Assembly (NCBI GenBank): GCA_011947345.1
Contig: JAAVTG010001008.1
Span: 124,001-188,000, forward strand
Source of the DNA: Phytophthora quininea
Lineage: Eukaryota; Oomycota; Peronosporomycetes; Peronosporales; Peronosporaceae
Reading direction: 5' to 3'
DNA: 64,000 bases
The translations under genes were made by a program, and so were the position numbers. The notes beneath the pieces were generated by a model, which was not told the origin of the DNA, ran no database searches, and worked only from the letters and a program-made list of their open reading frames with translations. This document shows, one piece after another, positions 50,880-61,859 of this stretch; positions within the stretch are counted from its first letter, which is position 1, and every line of letters begins with the position of its first letter.

Positions 50880-52500
50880 TGAAGTTTTTGATAATTGTGC
50901 GTAAGGGATAGACCAACATATAGTATTATGTAAATTTTTGTTTACAACCCATTCCGCAGAGTTAATTTCATCACGTATTAATCTTTCGCCTTTTACTAAA
51001 GATTACCGTGGAATTGACTCACCATAATGCGGCTTCAACCAAATTTATGAATCCCTCCTTGTGAGGGGAACTGGCACATTTACTCTTAGTTTTCTCGTAT
51101 AGTGATTGTTAGAGTATGTTCTACGTAAATGAGACAACGGGAAACACAAAGATACTAATGAACCTAAGTACGAATCCGGATTTATACGCATCACTGCAAA
51201 GAAGAATATCTCTTCTTCATTTTGCACCCCTTCTTGCCGTCTCAAGTGAATAATTGGCGGAGGAATCGGTGCTCAAAAAATATGTCCGTGTCCCAAGTTA
51301 GATTTTCCAAAGAAAAAAATATTGTAGTTTCTAGAGTAAAACCTTGCGCTGATTCCGATGGTGTCATTGGTTTTGTAAGGCACAGTCTAGAAACGCTATA
51401 AAAACGCTCTTAAACACGCAATTTGACTGACAACATATGTTATTTTTGAAAATTTAGACTGTGGACATTAGTATCAAACTGAATTGGTGCGTCATCGGGA
51501 TGCCACCACGGCTTTAAACAACTGTGTTCTCCGTCCGAAGTCGCTCTCGCCGCTATCCCCGTGACCACCTCGTCCTCAGGAGACTCCTTTCCCTCACTTC
51601 AGTCTTCATCATTACTACCGTTCGATCCCCCGCTCAGGCCACTCCCCTCACTCTCAGAGCTCTCTGCATCGCTATCAGAAACAGCGAGACGACGAGGAGC
51701 GGCAGAAGCTTCCGCAACAATGCAGTATTGATCGTCTCCTGCGGTCGACTCTCTTGACAAGGACTCAGTAGGCATCGGCAACGCAGGGATAGTTCTTGGT
51801 GTTTGCTTGCTCTGCATAACGACGGCGGTGGTGGCTGGCTGGCTGTTGGGTGGCGGAAGTCAGTTTGGTCTAAATTTCAGAAAACACAAAAGCCCTGTTT
51901 TTCCGAACTTCACTTAAGTTCGAATTTTAGTACTCTGACTTTGACGTCGATTTTCTCGATAACTCCAAATGGTTCATTAGTATCATTGTGTTTCCTGTTG
52001 TCTCAAATATTGCGCGTTCTACTTCGTAGTCAAATCGACCGAGCCAAATCGTGTGAACATAGATTCTCGTTTGCTCTAACTATAGTCACATTAAGTACGA
52101 AATCAGACTTACCATGGAACGCAACGGTACTGCTCGGTCGATTTGAAAAATGACTCAAAATTGTATCTTAAGACTACTACTAGAGACTTGCTGTCTGTCC
52201 GTTTGTCTGTCGGTCGGTCGGTTCGTCGCCGAGTTTCGATGGACAAGATCCGGCGCTGCCATTGGCTGCCGAGCGCCAGCGACGGCGGCGCCGTTCGCCA
52301 AAGAGTTTCAGCCAATCGCTGCCGAGCGGAGCGAAGGCGGCCCGAAAAGTGGACCACACCAATTCGTACTTTACTGGGACATTCGCCCCCAAATTCAAAA
52401 GAAGAAGCGCGCGCGGGGCGGAAAGGTGCGTTGCATGTATGCATGTTAGACTTAAGTGGAGATGAAGCCACTACGCACAGATAGTCCTAGACTCCTGGGA
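50880..52500. other. AT-rich gene-poor DNA with transposon-like debris
   Basis: Base composition falls sharply from about 50.88 kb. Frames at 51524-51817 and 52143-52484 are not convincingly coding. A 34-bp inverted repeat pair (see the repeat entry) suggests a decayed inverted-repeat element. Tandem TCGG/TGTC tracts occur at about 52196-52225. Confidence 0.55.
51131..52004. repeat. Inverted repeat pair 51131-51164 / 51971-52004
   Basis: The 34 bp at 51131-51164 (GAGACAACGGGAAACACAAA...) are matched by the reverse complement of 51971-52004 with only two mismatches. Both sit in AT-rich DNA about 0.8 kb apart. They may be sub-terminal repeats of a non-autonomous DNA transposon; a clear target-site duplication was not identified. 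Confidence 0.6.
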
Positions 52501-52523
52501 GGAAGTTAGGGTGAAGTATATGG

Positions 52524-52554
52524 CCCAGCGCTTGCGCTGGGGGTGTCGTGCTAA
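52524..52554 (+). other. Hairpin followed by CTAA, possible Helitron 3' terminus
   Basis: CCCAGCGC-TT-GCGCTGGG is a perfect 8-bp-stem hairpin; nine bases later comes CTAA. Helitrons end in a short GC hairpin about ten bases before CTRR, so this fits the 3' end of a (non-autonomous) Helitron reading rightwards and lying immediately left of the autonomous one. Confidence 0.4.
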
Positions 52555-52984
52555 GGGGCTGCGGCCCACCACGCACTCTGAGTGAGAGCACACTATGGTA
52601 CCTGCCTATTGGCCAAATTTACCCGAAGCTTTCGACCTGTTGATGTCGAGCTTCCGCTGAAAAGCGATGTGCAACGGATATCGCACGAAGACTCTCAGTA
52701 CTGCCCGGGCGCTCAAACCTGGACTTGCCGACGGTGCCATTTATGGTGCAGCAAAAACCACTCCGTACCCATTTTTGGGTATGTTGTAGGCGGGATATGT
52801 TTGCGGCTTATTACGAAGGGAGCTGGCACGCCAGGCAGTACGCAGATGCAAACACACTCAACAAAAACGACGCAAAAGACCCAAGATCCGAGATCAAGAC
52901 TCCAACCTGCATATAAAAATGTGGACGTACTTAGACGTAATGTCTAACGCGCTGTGTGACTCTGTTTCGTGTCCACAGGACGCC

Positions 52985-53212
52985 ATGGCGCGACCCAAGC
53001 GCAAGCGGACGCGCGAGGACATAGAGAAAGATTTGCGGGAGAACGAACGTGTTAACGTGACTCCATGCGGACCTGAGGATCGTGCGGACAAGCGGAAGCG
53101 CCAACGAAGACGAAGTAGCAGGCGATGTAATCTCAACAAGGCTCTGGAAGCGTTAACGTTGAACGCGGACCACATCACAACTCGGGAGGTCAAGCACCAG
53201 CTGTCGACATAA
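52985..53212 (+). CDS. Basic N-terminal ORF of the Helitron
   Basis: MARPKRKRTREDIEKDLREN, then a second basic cluster (KRKRQRRRSSRRCN) and a stop at 53210-53212. Such Lys/Arg-rich starts resemble nuclear localisation signals. Either a separate small protein or the first exon of the transposase. Confidence 0.4.
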   Translation: MARPKRKRTREDIEKDLRENERVNVTPCGPEDRADKRKRQRRRSSRRCNLNKALEALTLNADHITTREVKHQLST

Positions 53213-53280
53213 ATGGCGATCAAGAATGTAAACAGGAGGAAGATGACCCAGCAGAACATCAACGACGTTACGCCGAGTCT

Positions 53281-54256
53281 GTGGGAGAAATTGCCCCCGT
53301 GACGGTGGCAACTCCTGCACCAAGTGCGGTAATACCTGAACCAGACGAAGCGGAGAGGATCCGTGCGAAGAAAGCCGAAAACGCGCGGAAACGGAGAGCC
53401 AACATGACCGCATCTCAGAAAGAACGTACTCGGACGCGAAATCGAGAGCTGCAGCGGATTCGACGAGCCAGGAAGAAAGAAGACCAGGTTCAGGCCAGGA
53501 GAGAACACGACAGATTGTACCAAGAAGCTCGCCGTGCTAATCGAACCGAGGAGGCGCGGGAGGAAATTCGAGAGTGTGATCGCGTCTATCGTGGCAGCCG
53601 TCGAGAAGGTCAGTCACAAGAAGAGAGAGAGAGAGAGACGAGACCGGGATCGAACGTACCAGGTCAATCGTCGCGAGAATCAATGCCAAGACGAGAGAGA
53701 CCGCGAGCGGGAACGAGGTCGTATGTACCAACAGCGTCATCGTGGTAATCAATCACAGGAAGAGAAGGAAAGCGAGCGAGAGCGCGATCGCTCCTACCAG
53801 GAGGCTAGACGCTATGACGAGACTGAAGAAGAACGTACAAGTCGCCAGGAGGAAGCGCGAGCAAGCCAAGAAGCTCGACGATCGCTCCTGACAGAAGCCG
53901 AGCGTGAGGCGGAACGCGAACGTAATCGCATCGATCACGAAGTTCGGCGTATACTCCAAGGAAACCACGAACGGGAGGCAGCTCTGGAACGTGATACATT
54001 GCGGCGTCGACAGAGGCATGGCGCCCAAACGGAGGCACAGCGTGCGGAGCGACGCGAGGCCGAAAACGAGAACAGGCGGGTTAGAAACCTTGCCCTCGAC
54101 GAGGTCACGCACTCTGTAACCACGAGAGCTTCTGCAAGTCCAAAGTGTCTGGGAAAAATGTTGAAGACGGTCGGCACAAGCTTCCTGATCAGATACAGTG
54201 TGCTTGGTGTGGGGCCTGGAAATGGCCGGGTGAATCTGCTTTCTCATGTTGTCTGA
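53281..54256 (+). pseudogene. Arg/Glu-rich repeat region of the Helitron protein, frame-broken
   Basis: Degenerate repeats of about 24-28 residues with the core RxYQxxRRxNQSQEE (for example DRTYQVNRRENQCQDERDRE, GRMYQQRHRGNQSQEEKESE, DRSYQEARRYDETEEERTS) run through two frames, changing at about 53620-53640 (a GAGAGAGA tract) and again near 54145. The repeats predict a highly charged helix upstream of the transposase. Confidence 0.6.
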
Positions 54257-56355
54257 AGGGAAAGGTACAGCTACCGGGATTGAAAGCAGCTCCCAATTAC
54301 CTCCACGGCTTTTATCGAGAGCAGGAGTTCAGAGAACACATCCGTGCGTACAATCAAGTGTTTGCTTTCACGTCCGTCGGGGCGTCTAGAAGTGATAGCT
54401 CCGCCATTCAACGCGTGAGAGAGGATACTTCGGTGCAGGGGCAGCGCGGTGTTTACACGTACAGGATCCAAGGTGCCATGGGTCACTATCTCGGTTCTCT
54501 ACTCCCGTCGATCGACTACTTCGACACAAGCCAACCAGCACCTGCGAAGTTCGCACAGATTTACATCGTAGATCCGGATATGCATAAACGGGCAGCGCGT
54601 CGCGAAGGCATTTTTGCTCACTTGGACCGGGAAAAACTGGGAACCCTCGAGCACATGATGGCAACAGTTAATCCTTTCGGGCAGCAGTTCTTGAATTTTG
54701 GAGAACTCCTTCGGAAAGAGGTAGCGGACGGGAAAGAGATCGTGGATCTCCAGTTTAACCTGTACGCGGATCGCAGGCGACCTGGCACAACAAATTTACC
54801 AACCGTGTCTGAGGTTGGGGCGACACTGGTGGAGGACGGAAACCTCGACAAACACAGAGACCTTATCATCTACACGAAGCAGCGGCGTCTCCTCCGTTTG
54901 TTCGAGACGAACCCGATGTACGACCCACTCCAGTACCCGTTGCTTTTTCCAAGCGGAGAGTTAGGATGGTCTTTCACCGATACCTATGCAAACGGCCAGA
55001 CACGTCGGGAGGAGCCCAAGATGTCTCTTCGAGAGTTCACGGCTTTTCGTTTGTTCCCTAAGCCGGGTGATGGATCAGTGCTACATCTCGGTGGTCGGCT
55101 TTTTCAGCAATGGTGTGTGGATCAACGAGCTAAAGTGGAGCAGGATAGTTTAAGGTGGGTTGCGAATAACCAGAAAGAGATCCGCGCGGACCTGTACAGA
55201 GGTGTGGAAGACGCCTACATCAACGAGAGTGAGGTTGAGATGCGTGATGAGGAGAGCCACGCGGGTTCTGGGGGCCGTCAGTAAAAACATTTCCTGAACC
55301 AGTACGGCTTGCGGCGGATTCTACCAGCTACCTATACTGGTAGCTCCCGATACATGTACAAATGCTACAAGGACTCTATGACAATTGTGGCCGAGTATGG
55401 AAAGCCAGATATTCTCATGACGATGACTTGCAACCCAGAGTGGAGTGAAATTACAAGTGAGCTGTCGGAAGGACAGACCGCACAGGACCGTCCCGATATC
55501 GTTGCGCGTGTCTGGAACCAGGAATTGCGGGAATTACTTGCAGATTTGGACGCCGGTGTGTTGGGCCGTGTTCGTGCTCGGTTTTACGTTGTCGAGTTTC
55601 AGAAGCGAGGTCTGCCGCATGCACACATATTGATTAATCTGGATGATCAGGATAAGCCGCGGAGCCGAGAAGTGATTAATGCGATGGTGTCCGCCGAAAT
55701 ACCCGACGAGGCGACCAACCCTGATCTTTACGAGACCGTGATGACGTGTATGATGCATGGCCCGTGTGGCGCCGCGAATCCCAATTGTGCTTGCATGAAA
55801 GACGGGAAGTGCTCCAAAGGTTTTCCGAAAAAGTTGAATACGGCGACTCAGGCGGATGTGAATGGATACCCAGAGTATAAACGCCGCGAGCGGAGTGCGG
55901 GAGTTCTAAAGTTCAAAGGGCGGAAGTATGATAATGCCACCGCAAACAAGTGGGTGGTCCCCTATAACCCGTACTTCTCTCAGAAGTACGATTGCCACAT
56001 CAACGTAGAGGTTTGTACTGGAATCACCGCGGTCAAGTATATTTACAAGTACGTGTACAAGGGATCAGATAGGACCGTCATGACAATCGTCGTCGTCGAT
56101 TCGGGCAATGGTCATCCGTCTGAGCAACGCCTGAGCGAGGAGCCAAACGATATCCTGCGATATTTAGATGCTCGGTATATTTCCCCTGTGGAGGCGTGCA
56201 TCCGGCTTCTGAATTACGCGGTTCAAGGGAAAACTCACTCTGTCGTGCAACTTGCCGTGCATTTGGAGAGAGAGCATATGATTCATTTCGACGTAAGGGA
56301 AGATCCCACCGCGATTCTGGAAAGAAGCGCGCACACGCACCTCACGAGGTTTTGA
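54145..56355 (+). pseudogene. Helitron transposase: N-terminal domain and HUH Rep nuclease, interrupted by a stop
   Basis: The zinc-like start IQCAWCGAWKWPGESAFSCC leads into the Helitron-like N-terminal domain (YNQVFAFTSVG, YRIQGAMGHYLGSLLP, QIYIVDPD). A TAA at 55282 interrupts the frame, which continues in the same phase with YGLRRILPATYTGSSRYMYK. The Rep nuclease then shows FYVVEFQKRGLPHAHILINL (HUH) and AVKYIYKYVYKGSDR (catalytic Tyr pair). It nicks and rejoins single strands during rolling-circle transposition. The frame shifts just after LTRF at 56355. Confidence 0.85.
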
Positions 56356-58609
56356 ATTATGTCAGAGTGACGCCCCAGAGAACCAGATCGCGAAGACGAT
56401 GCTGTACAAAGACATCCCCAAGGAGTTCGTTTGGAACGAGAAGCAGTGGGTTCGGCGTAAGCAGTATAGAGTGGCACTGGGAAGATTGGTTCATGTGTCC
56501 CCCGGGATGGCGAGAAGTATTTCCTCCGAATATTGCTCTGTAATCGAAGAGGACCTACATCGTTCGAGGATATACGGACAGTTAACGGCGTCGTATGTCC
56601 CACGTTTTGGGACGCAGCGTTACAATTGGGATATCTTGACAACGATCAAGAGTGGGCTGCATGCATGACAGAGGCTGCAAGTTTTAGATCCCATGCCAAC
56701 TTCGACAGCTCTTCAGTACACTGTTAGTGTACTCGATGCCAAGAGATGTCCGTGGGTTGTGGGACCAATTCTACGAGGAATTGAATCGGGACATAGCACA
56801 TAAGCACTGGGATCTCCCCGAGTCTACACGAGAGACTGTGGTGATGTTTGAGACGCTAAAAAGCGTTAACGATTTGCTAAAGGTGAGTGGGTATGCTGTG
56901 ACCGATTTTGAGATTTTGACCTTCCGCAGTTGAGTGATTTCCCGAGTTTGGTTCGAGAGTCTCTTCTCGACAACAATCTCATACGCCGCGAGAAAGGCTA
57001 CAGCGCAAGGACATTGGAGGCTATTGTTCGCGACGAGGCCAAACTCAACGAAGGGCAGAAAGCCGTATTCGACCAGATCATACAAGCCGTCGAAGCCGAG
57101 TCAGGACATGAGGTATCGACGGCCAGCGCTACGCGTAACGACGGGGGCAGGTCATCCACACGGGAAATTTCACAAAAGCTTTTCTTTGTTGATGGGCCTG
57201 GTGGAACGGGAAAGTCTACATTACTTCGACACGTTTTGGCCAGAGTGCGTCTGGATGGGAAGATTGCACTTGCTGTTGCGTCCAATGGAATTGCATCTCC
57301 ACTCCCCATGGACAGGCGTACGGCGCATTCTACTTTCAAAATTCCGCTGAAACTGGACAAGGATTCTACGTGTTCGATTTTCAAACAGTCGCACCTGCGC
57401 AAGCTTATCCAGCAGACCAGCTTGGTCATTTGGGATGAAGCTCCGATGACCCATCGCCACACGTTTGAGGCTGTCGACCGAATGCTACGGGACATTGTGG
57501 ATAACCCCAGAGAGCCTTTCGGCAGAAAGGTTTTTGTGCTCTCAGGAGATTTCCGCCAGATCCTTCCTGTCGTGAAGAGAGGCACGCCCGCAGAAACGAT
57601 CAACGCGTGTATAAAGGAATCGCCTCTGTGGAGACACTTTTGCAGGTTCGGTTAACACAGAACATGCGCATTGGGAGCGAGGGGACAAGAGAAAGCGACG
57701 AGAATATCCTCTCTTTCTCTGAATTTTTGCTTGCCGTTGGAGAGGGTCGGCACGAAAAACGTGCGGATCTTGGCAATGACTACATCAAGATTCCTGCTGA
57801 TATGCTGATCCCGAATCCTCCTGTAGAAGACGACGAGGACGAGGAAATAGCTCCAGGGGCAATACCAAGGGGTATGACCCGCATCATTGACGCAATGTAT
57901 GCCGACGTTGCGAATCCGGAGGTTGCGAGTGATGAATATTTTGCCAGTCGGACGGTTTTGACGACTACGAATGAGACGGTACGGAGAATCAACGAGGCAG
58001 TCGCAGCTCGACTTCCGGAGACAGCGCGGGAGTATTTGTCGGTGGACTCGGTAGAAGATGACGACGGAACGTTTTTCGAGCAGGAGTTCCTCCACTCGGT
58101 GAACATGAACGGGATTCCACCTGACAGACTACTGCTCAAGAAGGGCATCCCCATCATGATGATGAGAAATCTGAACCCGGATCTTGGACTGTGCAATTGA
58201 ACGCGTCTACGAATCGTCGGCTTGAAGGACCACGTCATTCGAGCAACAATTATGACTGGAGAACGAACAGGCAAGAAGTACTCATCCCGAGAATTATGTT
58301 CGTGAGCGACGACGACAACTCCGATTTCCCCTTCCGGCTACGACGAAAGCAGTTCCCCGTGCAACCAGCATTCGCCATGATGATTAACAAGGCCCAAGGT
58401 CAGACGGTGTTAAACTTGGGGCTGTACTTGGCTTCCTGTGCTTTTCCATGGCCAGTTGTATGTGGCGTTGTCTCGCGTGACCTCCCGAAGCAAGTTCAAG
58501 GCGTTGATTGAGTATCCAGAGTTCGAAGATCTGGACGGAGGAGTGTACACGAGAAACATCGTGTACACTCAGATTTTGATTAGGAGTCGAGGTGCATTGC
58601 TAGGCTAGA
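56356..58609 (+). pseudogene. Helitron PIF1-type helicase, frame-broken
   Basis: Continues the transposase: MLYKDIPKEFVWNEKQWVRR, RRGPTSFEDIRTVNGVVCPT, then the helicase with KLNEGQKAVFDQII, FFVDGPGGTGKSTLLRHVLA (Walker A), LVIWDEAPMTHRHTFEAVDR (Walker B), LSGDFRQILPVVKRG, RLTQNMR, and KKGIPIMMMRNLNPDLGLCN, FPVQPAFAMMINKAQGQTV, ending RGALLG at the TAG at 58607. At least five frame changes (about 56500, 56720, 56930, 57650 and 58200-58450). Confidence 0.85.
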
Positions 58610-59100
58610 TGTAGTAGCTTGCCACTACGAACTAGAACCTAGCTTTATGTTGTACAAATGGCACTTTTCATGTTTTATAAAATATTTTTAAGCCTGTATG
58701 TTTTAGATTAAAGTACTTACTGATTCGTGTGAAAAGCTAAATCATCCCGCCGGAGCGTAGCGGAGGCGGACAGTCCACACAGCTGCATCCTACCATAACC
58801 CATCGCCGCGTAGCGGCGCTCGGCCAGTATGGCGACTCCGCCTATGATCGAGAACCGACCCGCATTGTCGAAGAAGGAAGGACCGACGTACAAGTCCGTC
58901 GTTCGGAGTAAAGCAACTGGTAACTCTCCGTCTTCAGGAAAGAGGAAATCATACACAATTCGGTTGGTTCTGTTGCATAGTCCTGTGGTTTGCTCGACGT
59001 TAAACGCCTCCACTACGGGCGCCCCACGACGAGCTTTATTGGCGCTACAACAACTCGGTCTCGGTTCAAATTTGGCAGATCGGACTACTCACTAACTCCT
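58610..59100. other. Helitron downstream flank with GC hairpins
   Basis: AT-rich to 58735, then two short GC palindromic tracts containing the core GCGTAGCG (58746-58768 and 58803-58820; CGCCGC-GTA-GCGGCG is perfect). No CTRR follows either at the usual distance. A minus-strand frame of 98 residues (58717-59013) overlaps them; it is not recognised. Confidence 0.4.
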
Positions 59101-60358
59101 CCATCGGTGTGGACAACTTCACGCTGTTTAGCCAATCGTTTTAGGTCCACCTTGTGCTGAGAGTGAATATTAAGAATTGGTGCCAAGACCATTCTCAGGT
59201 TATTTGTCTCATTAACAGCTACGTGTGGTGTAGGAATCCACTGAACTTTCGCTAATGTAGCAGCGAGCTTCCGCACACAACAATACACCATCCAGAGCGG
59301 TAGGCGAATGTTGGGGCATAATCTGAAGGGACCTGATTCGACCCTGCCCGAGCCGGTGTGTCCTTCACCCACTAACTACCCTTGCTAGCAATATACACTG
59401 GCGTAACAGGCACGGACTTTCGCCTGTACGTCCAAACACTCTTTCACACACACTAAACCCCGTGGCACCAACAGATGAAGGTCGCCTAGTCCCGTGGACT
59501 CTTTTACGGGGGCGCCGGAGTATAACTCCGGTTGGAAGTCACGTTGGAATGCGACTAACACTCCACACAAGGGTTCTGTCACCCAACCCCTATTAATAGG
59601 GTCAAACCAAAATACACTCTAACTACCACTCTTCACTTTTGGCCTGACCAAACGAACACTCACTTCACGAAGATCTGTGTTCGCCGGCAGGCATGACCCA
59701 ACACAAAGGCCAAGGTGCTTACCTAGGACGCTTGGCCGCTTGGGTAGTAAGGGGAAATATCTGCTCTGTTTGTATCGCCCTCGCGGGCTCTTATCTCTCT
59801 GAGTCTGCTCTTCCCGATGATTCTATACAAATATCAAGTGAAATATGGTCGGTGCTAGCAGGGCCACTCATTCGGCCTTGCGACCGGACAAACCTTCGGA
59901 GTAGTGACCACCTCGGTATAGTGGCACACAAGGTAGCGACACCCTGAGGTTAACGAACCTTCTTCTGATCCTGGGATTGGTCCAAAATGGTAACTTGATT
60001 CCGCCAATAGTAAAGGCGATAGTTGGCTGCCGCGATCCTTTGGAGAATCGCTACATCACATACGTTTGTATCGCAGTGTTCTGCGCGGTTGCAGTCAATG
60101 AGGGTATATCATTTTCGCGAAGTCGTCCCAACGCCGCAAGCCAGTCGAAGCAGCGGTGACCAGACAATGCGGTGAAAATCGCGGCATTCGTATTGAGATG
60201 CTGCTCGAAGGGCTAGGAACTTTGTGAAGCCGATTTAGACCCTTTCTGACTATAAATGTTGCGATGGGTTTAGACAATGCTAGTAAAACGGTTACGAGAT
60301 TTTCGGTGACAGTAGTTTCTGTAACGACGACTCACAATTGCTACTATTTGCATTACTT

Positions 60359-60511
60359 ATGAACCAGGCATTGTTTTGCAAGCCCATGCAGACGATAATT
60401 TATGGCAAGGGTGGGTCAGGAAAGAGTTGGCTCATACTACGCATCGTAACGACGTTAATAATGTGTTTGGCGAGGAAGTTTCCCGACGAAATTCTAAACA
60501 CGTTCTATTGA
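60359..60511 (+). pseudogene. Short P-loop ATPase/helicase fragment
   Basis: A 50-residue frame contains MQTIIYGKGGSGKSWLILRI, a clean Walker A motif after a hydrophobic strand, then a stop at 60509. PIF1-like helicases of transposons have a similar context (strand, G-x-G-G-S/T-GKS, helix), so it may be a relic of another Helitron or similar element. Other origins cannot be excluded. Confidence 0.3.
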
Positions 60512-61708
60512 TGTCTCATCAAGATAATGCAGGGTTTAATATTAAATGGCAAACAATTTGCTCAGATTTGGAATTACCTTCGTACTCTCGAAATGGTTCC
60601 AGCGTAACCTACGCTCCTTTGTCTGCTTTAAGACAACGTCGTGACCAATACCGTAAACATGACGGCCACAGTGAACCAAGTTGTTTACAGGATCCCGATG
60701 AGGAACGTAGCATGCAGGACACAACGAGGCACCGTATACGTAACATTGCGTAGTGCCAGATAACTTGTTTAACAAATTCTACAGTAAACAGTATCTTGCT
60801 TAAGTTGACAAGCGAGGATGATCACTATATCATGAGGAATTTGCGCGCCAGGGAAGAACAAACGTCTGCAATACCTGCTAAATCCACACAACGAAGAAGA
60901 TTTAGAATACTACAAAAGCACAATACCCGTTGATTCATCAGTAGCTCATTACGCGATGCACTTAGCATCCTTCACATCGCTATCCCTTTGCAATCCAGCG
61001 CTTGAATGTCCCCGCTGAAGGCTGTACGGATTTGAGAAATCCCAACCGTGGTAACGCCAGCAGTTGGTCAAGCAGAAGATGTTATTGATTCGGCAGCCAC
61101 GACGCTCAGGATTGTACAAGAGGGCGAGGTTTATACGACTATAGACTTTTACATAGACCCCATTCCCCATTAGGCTACCTATCGCACCGAAGTTATAGCG
61201 TTATAGAGTGTCCTGGCAGAGATCTAAAGCAATGGGAGCATCCAATCGATGTCAGATCGCCGAGTGTGGACTCGCTGACTCTGCTCGTTGAGCTGGGTGT
61301 TTACGCAGCGATAAAGAACCCAGCGAATACCATTTTAGCAAAAGGTAGCCAGCCTAACTGGAGCATCATCTACGAAGAAACGATCGCCTGTGGATGTAAC
61401 GACTTCATTTCATCATGTTTGTATAGGAGACATAGAAAACCATTTAGAAAGCGCCCATTACGCCACATACATCAAACAGAACAGGATTTCCCAAGTCCAA
61501 CACACGTGGAACATTGTTCCGGTATGTCCCTTCCATGGGCTTGGATTATGCCTTCCGCCTATCCCCAAGGAGCATAGCTTGGAGGATCGACCAACAGCCA
61601 GTGCCAAGAAGACAAGTTAGGCCCGGGTTGGGCAAGAGCCATACGCGCGGCCTTTGCATAGTGTGTCCGCGGGAAGGACGCTACACCACTGAATTATACC
61701 AATGTTGC

Positions 61709-61725
61709 CACACACACACACACAC
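61709..61725. repeat. CA dinucleotide microsatellite
   Basis: Uninterrupted (CA)8-type run. Confidence 0.85.
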
Positions 61726-61859
61726 GTAATATGTCTATGTCGTTTCCTTCATCACGAGGGTCTAAGCCATATACGCACTCGGAGTAATATCCTGGAAGAA
61801 ATACCACGGGTGTTTTCTCTCTAGGGCCAGTGAGACAAGGTGGTAAACCTTTTTCGCCC

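Larger units (their letters stand above)
52919..58609 (+). mobile_element. Helitron rolling-circle transposon, degraded
   Basis: Plus-strand frames in order encode a basic N-terminal region, an Arg/Glu repeat region, the Helitron N-terminal domain, a Rep nuclease with HUH motif (RGLPHAHIL) and KYIYKYVYKG tyrosine motif, and a PIF1-type helicase (GPGGTGKST). The reading frame is broken by several single-base shifts and at least one stop. Coding limits are given; true termini (5' TC, 3' hairpin-CTRR) were not located with confidence. Confidence 0.88.
59101..61859. other. Repeat-like gene-poor DNA, no intact gene
   Basis: No frame longer than about 125 residues and none with recognisable composition. 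A possible relic of a P-loop ATPase is at 60359-60511 (see separate entry). A CA microsatellite is at 61709-61725. The stretch 59100-59960 has the look of a transposon terminal region but I found no matching second copy in the window. Confidence 0.4.

Noticed and set aside
59040..59075. tRNA-like GGTTCAAATTT T-loop sequence
   Set aside because: No acceptor or D/anticodon stems could be paired around it.
59101..59960. LTR of a retrotransposon
   Set aside because: No second copy, no primer-binding site or gag/pol frames identified in the window.
60359..60511. Viral packaging-ATPase remnant
   Set aside because: A single Walker A motif in 50 residues is not enough; a transposon helicase relic is at least as likely.
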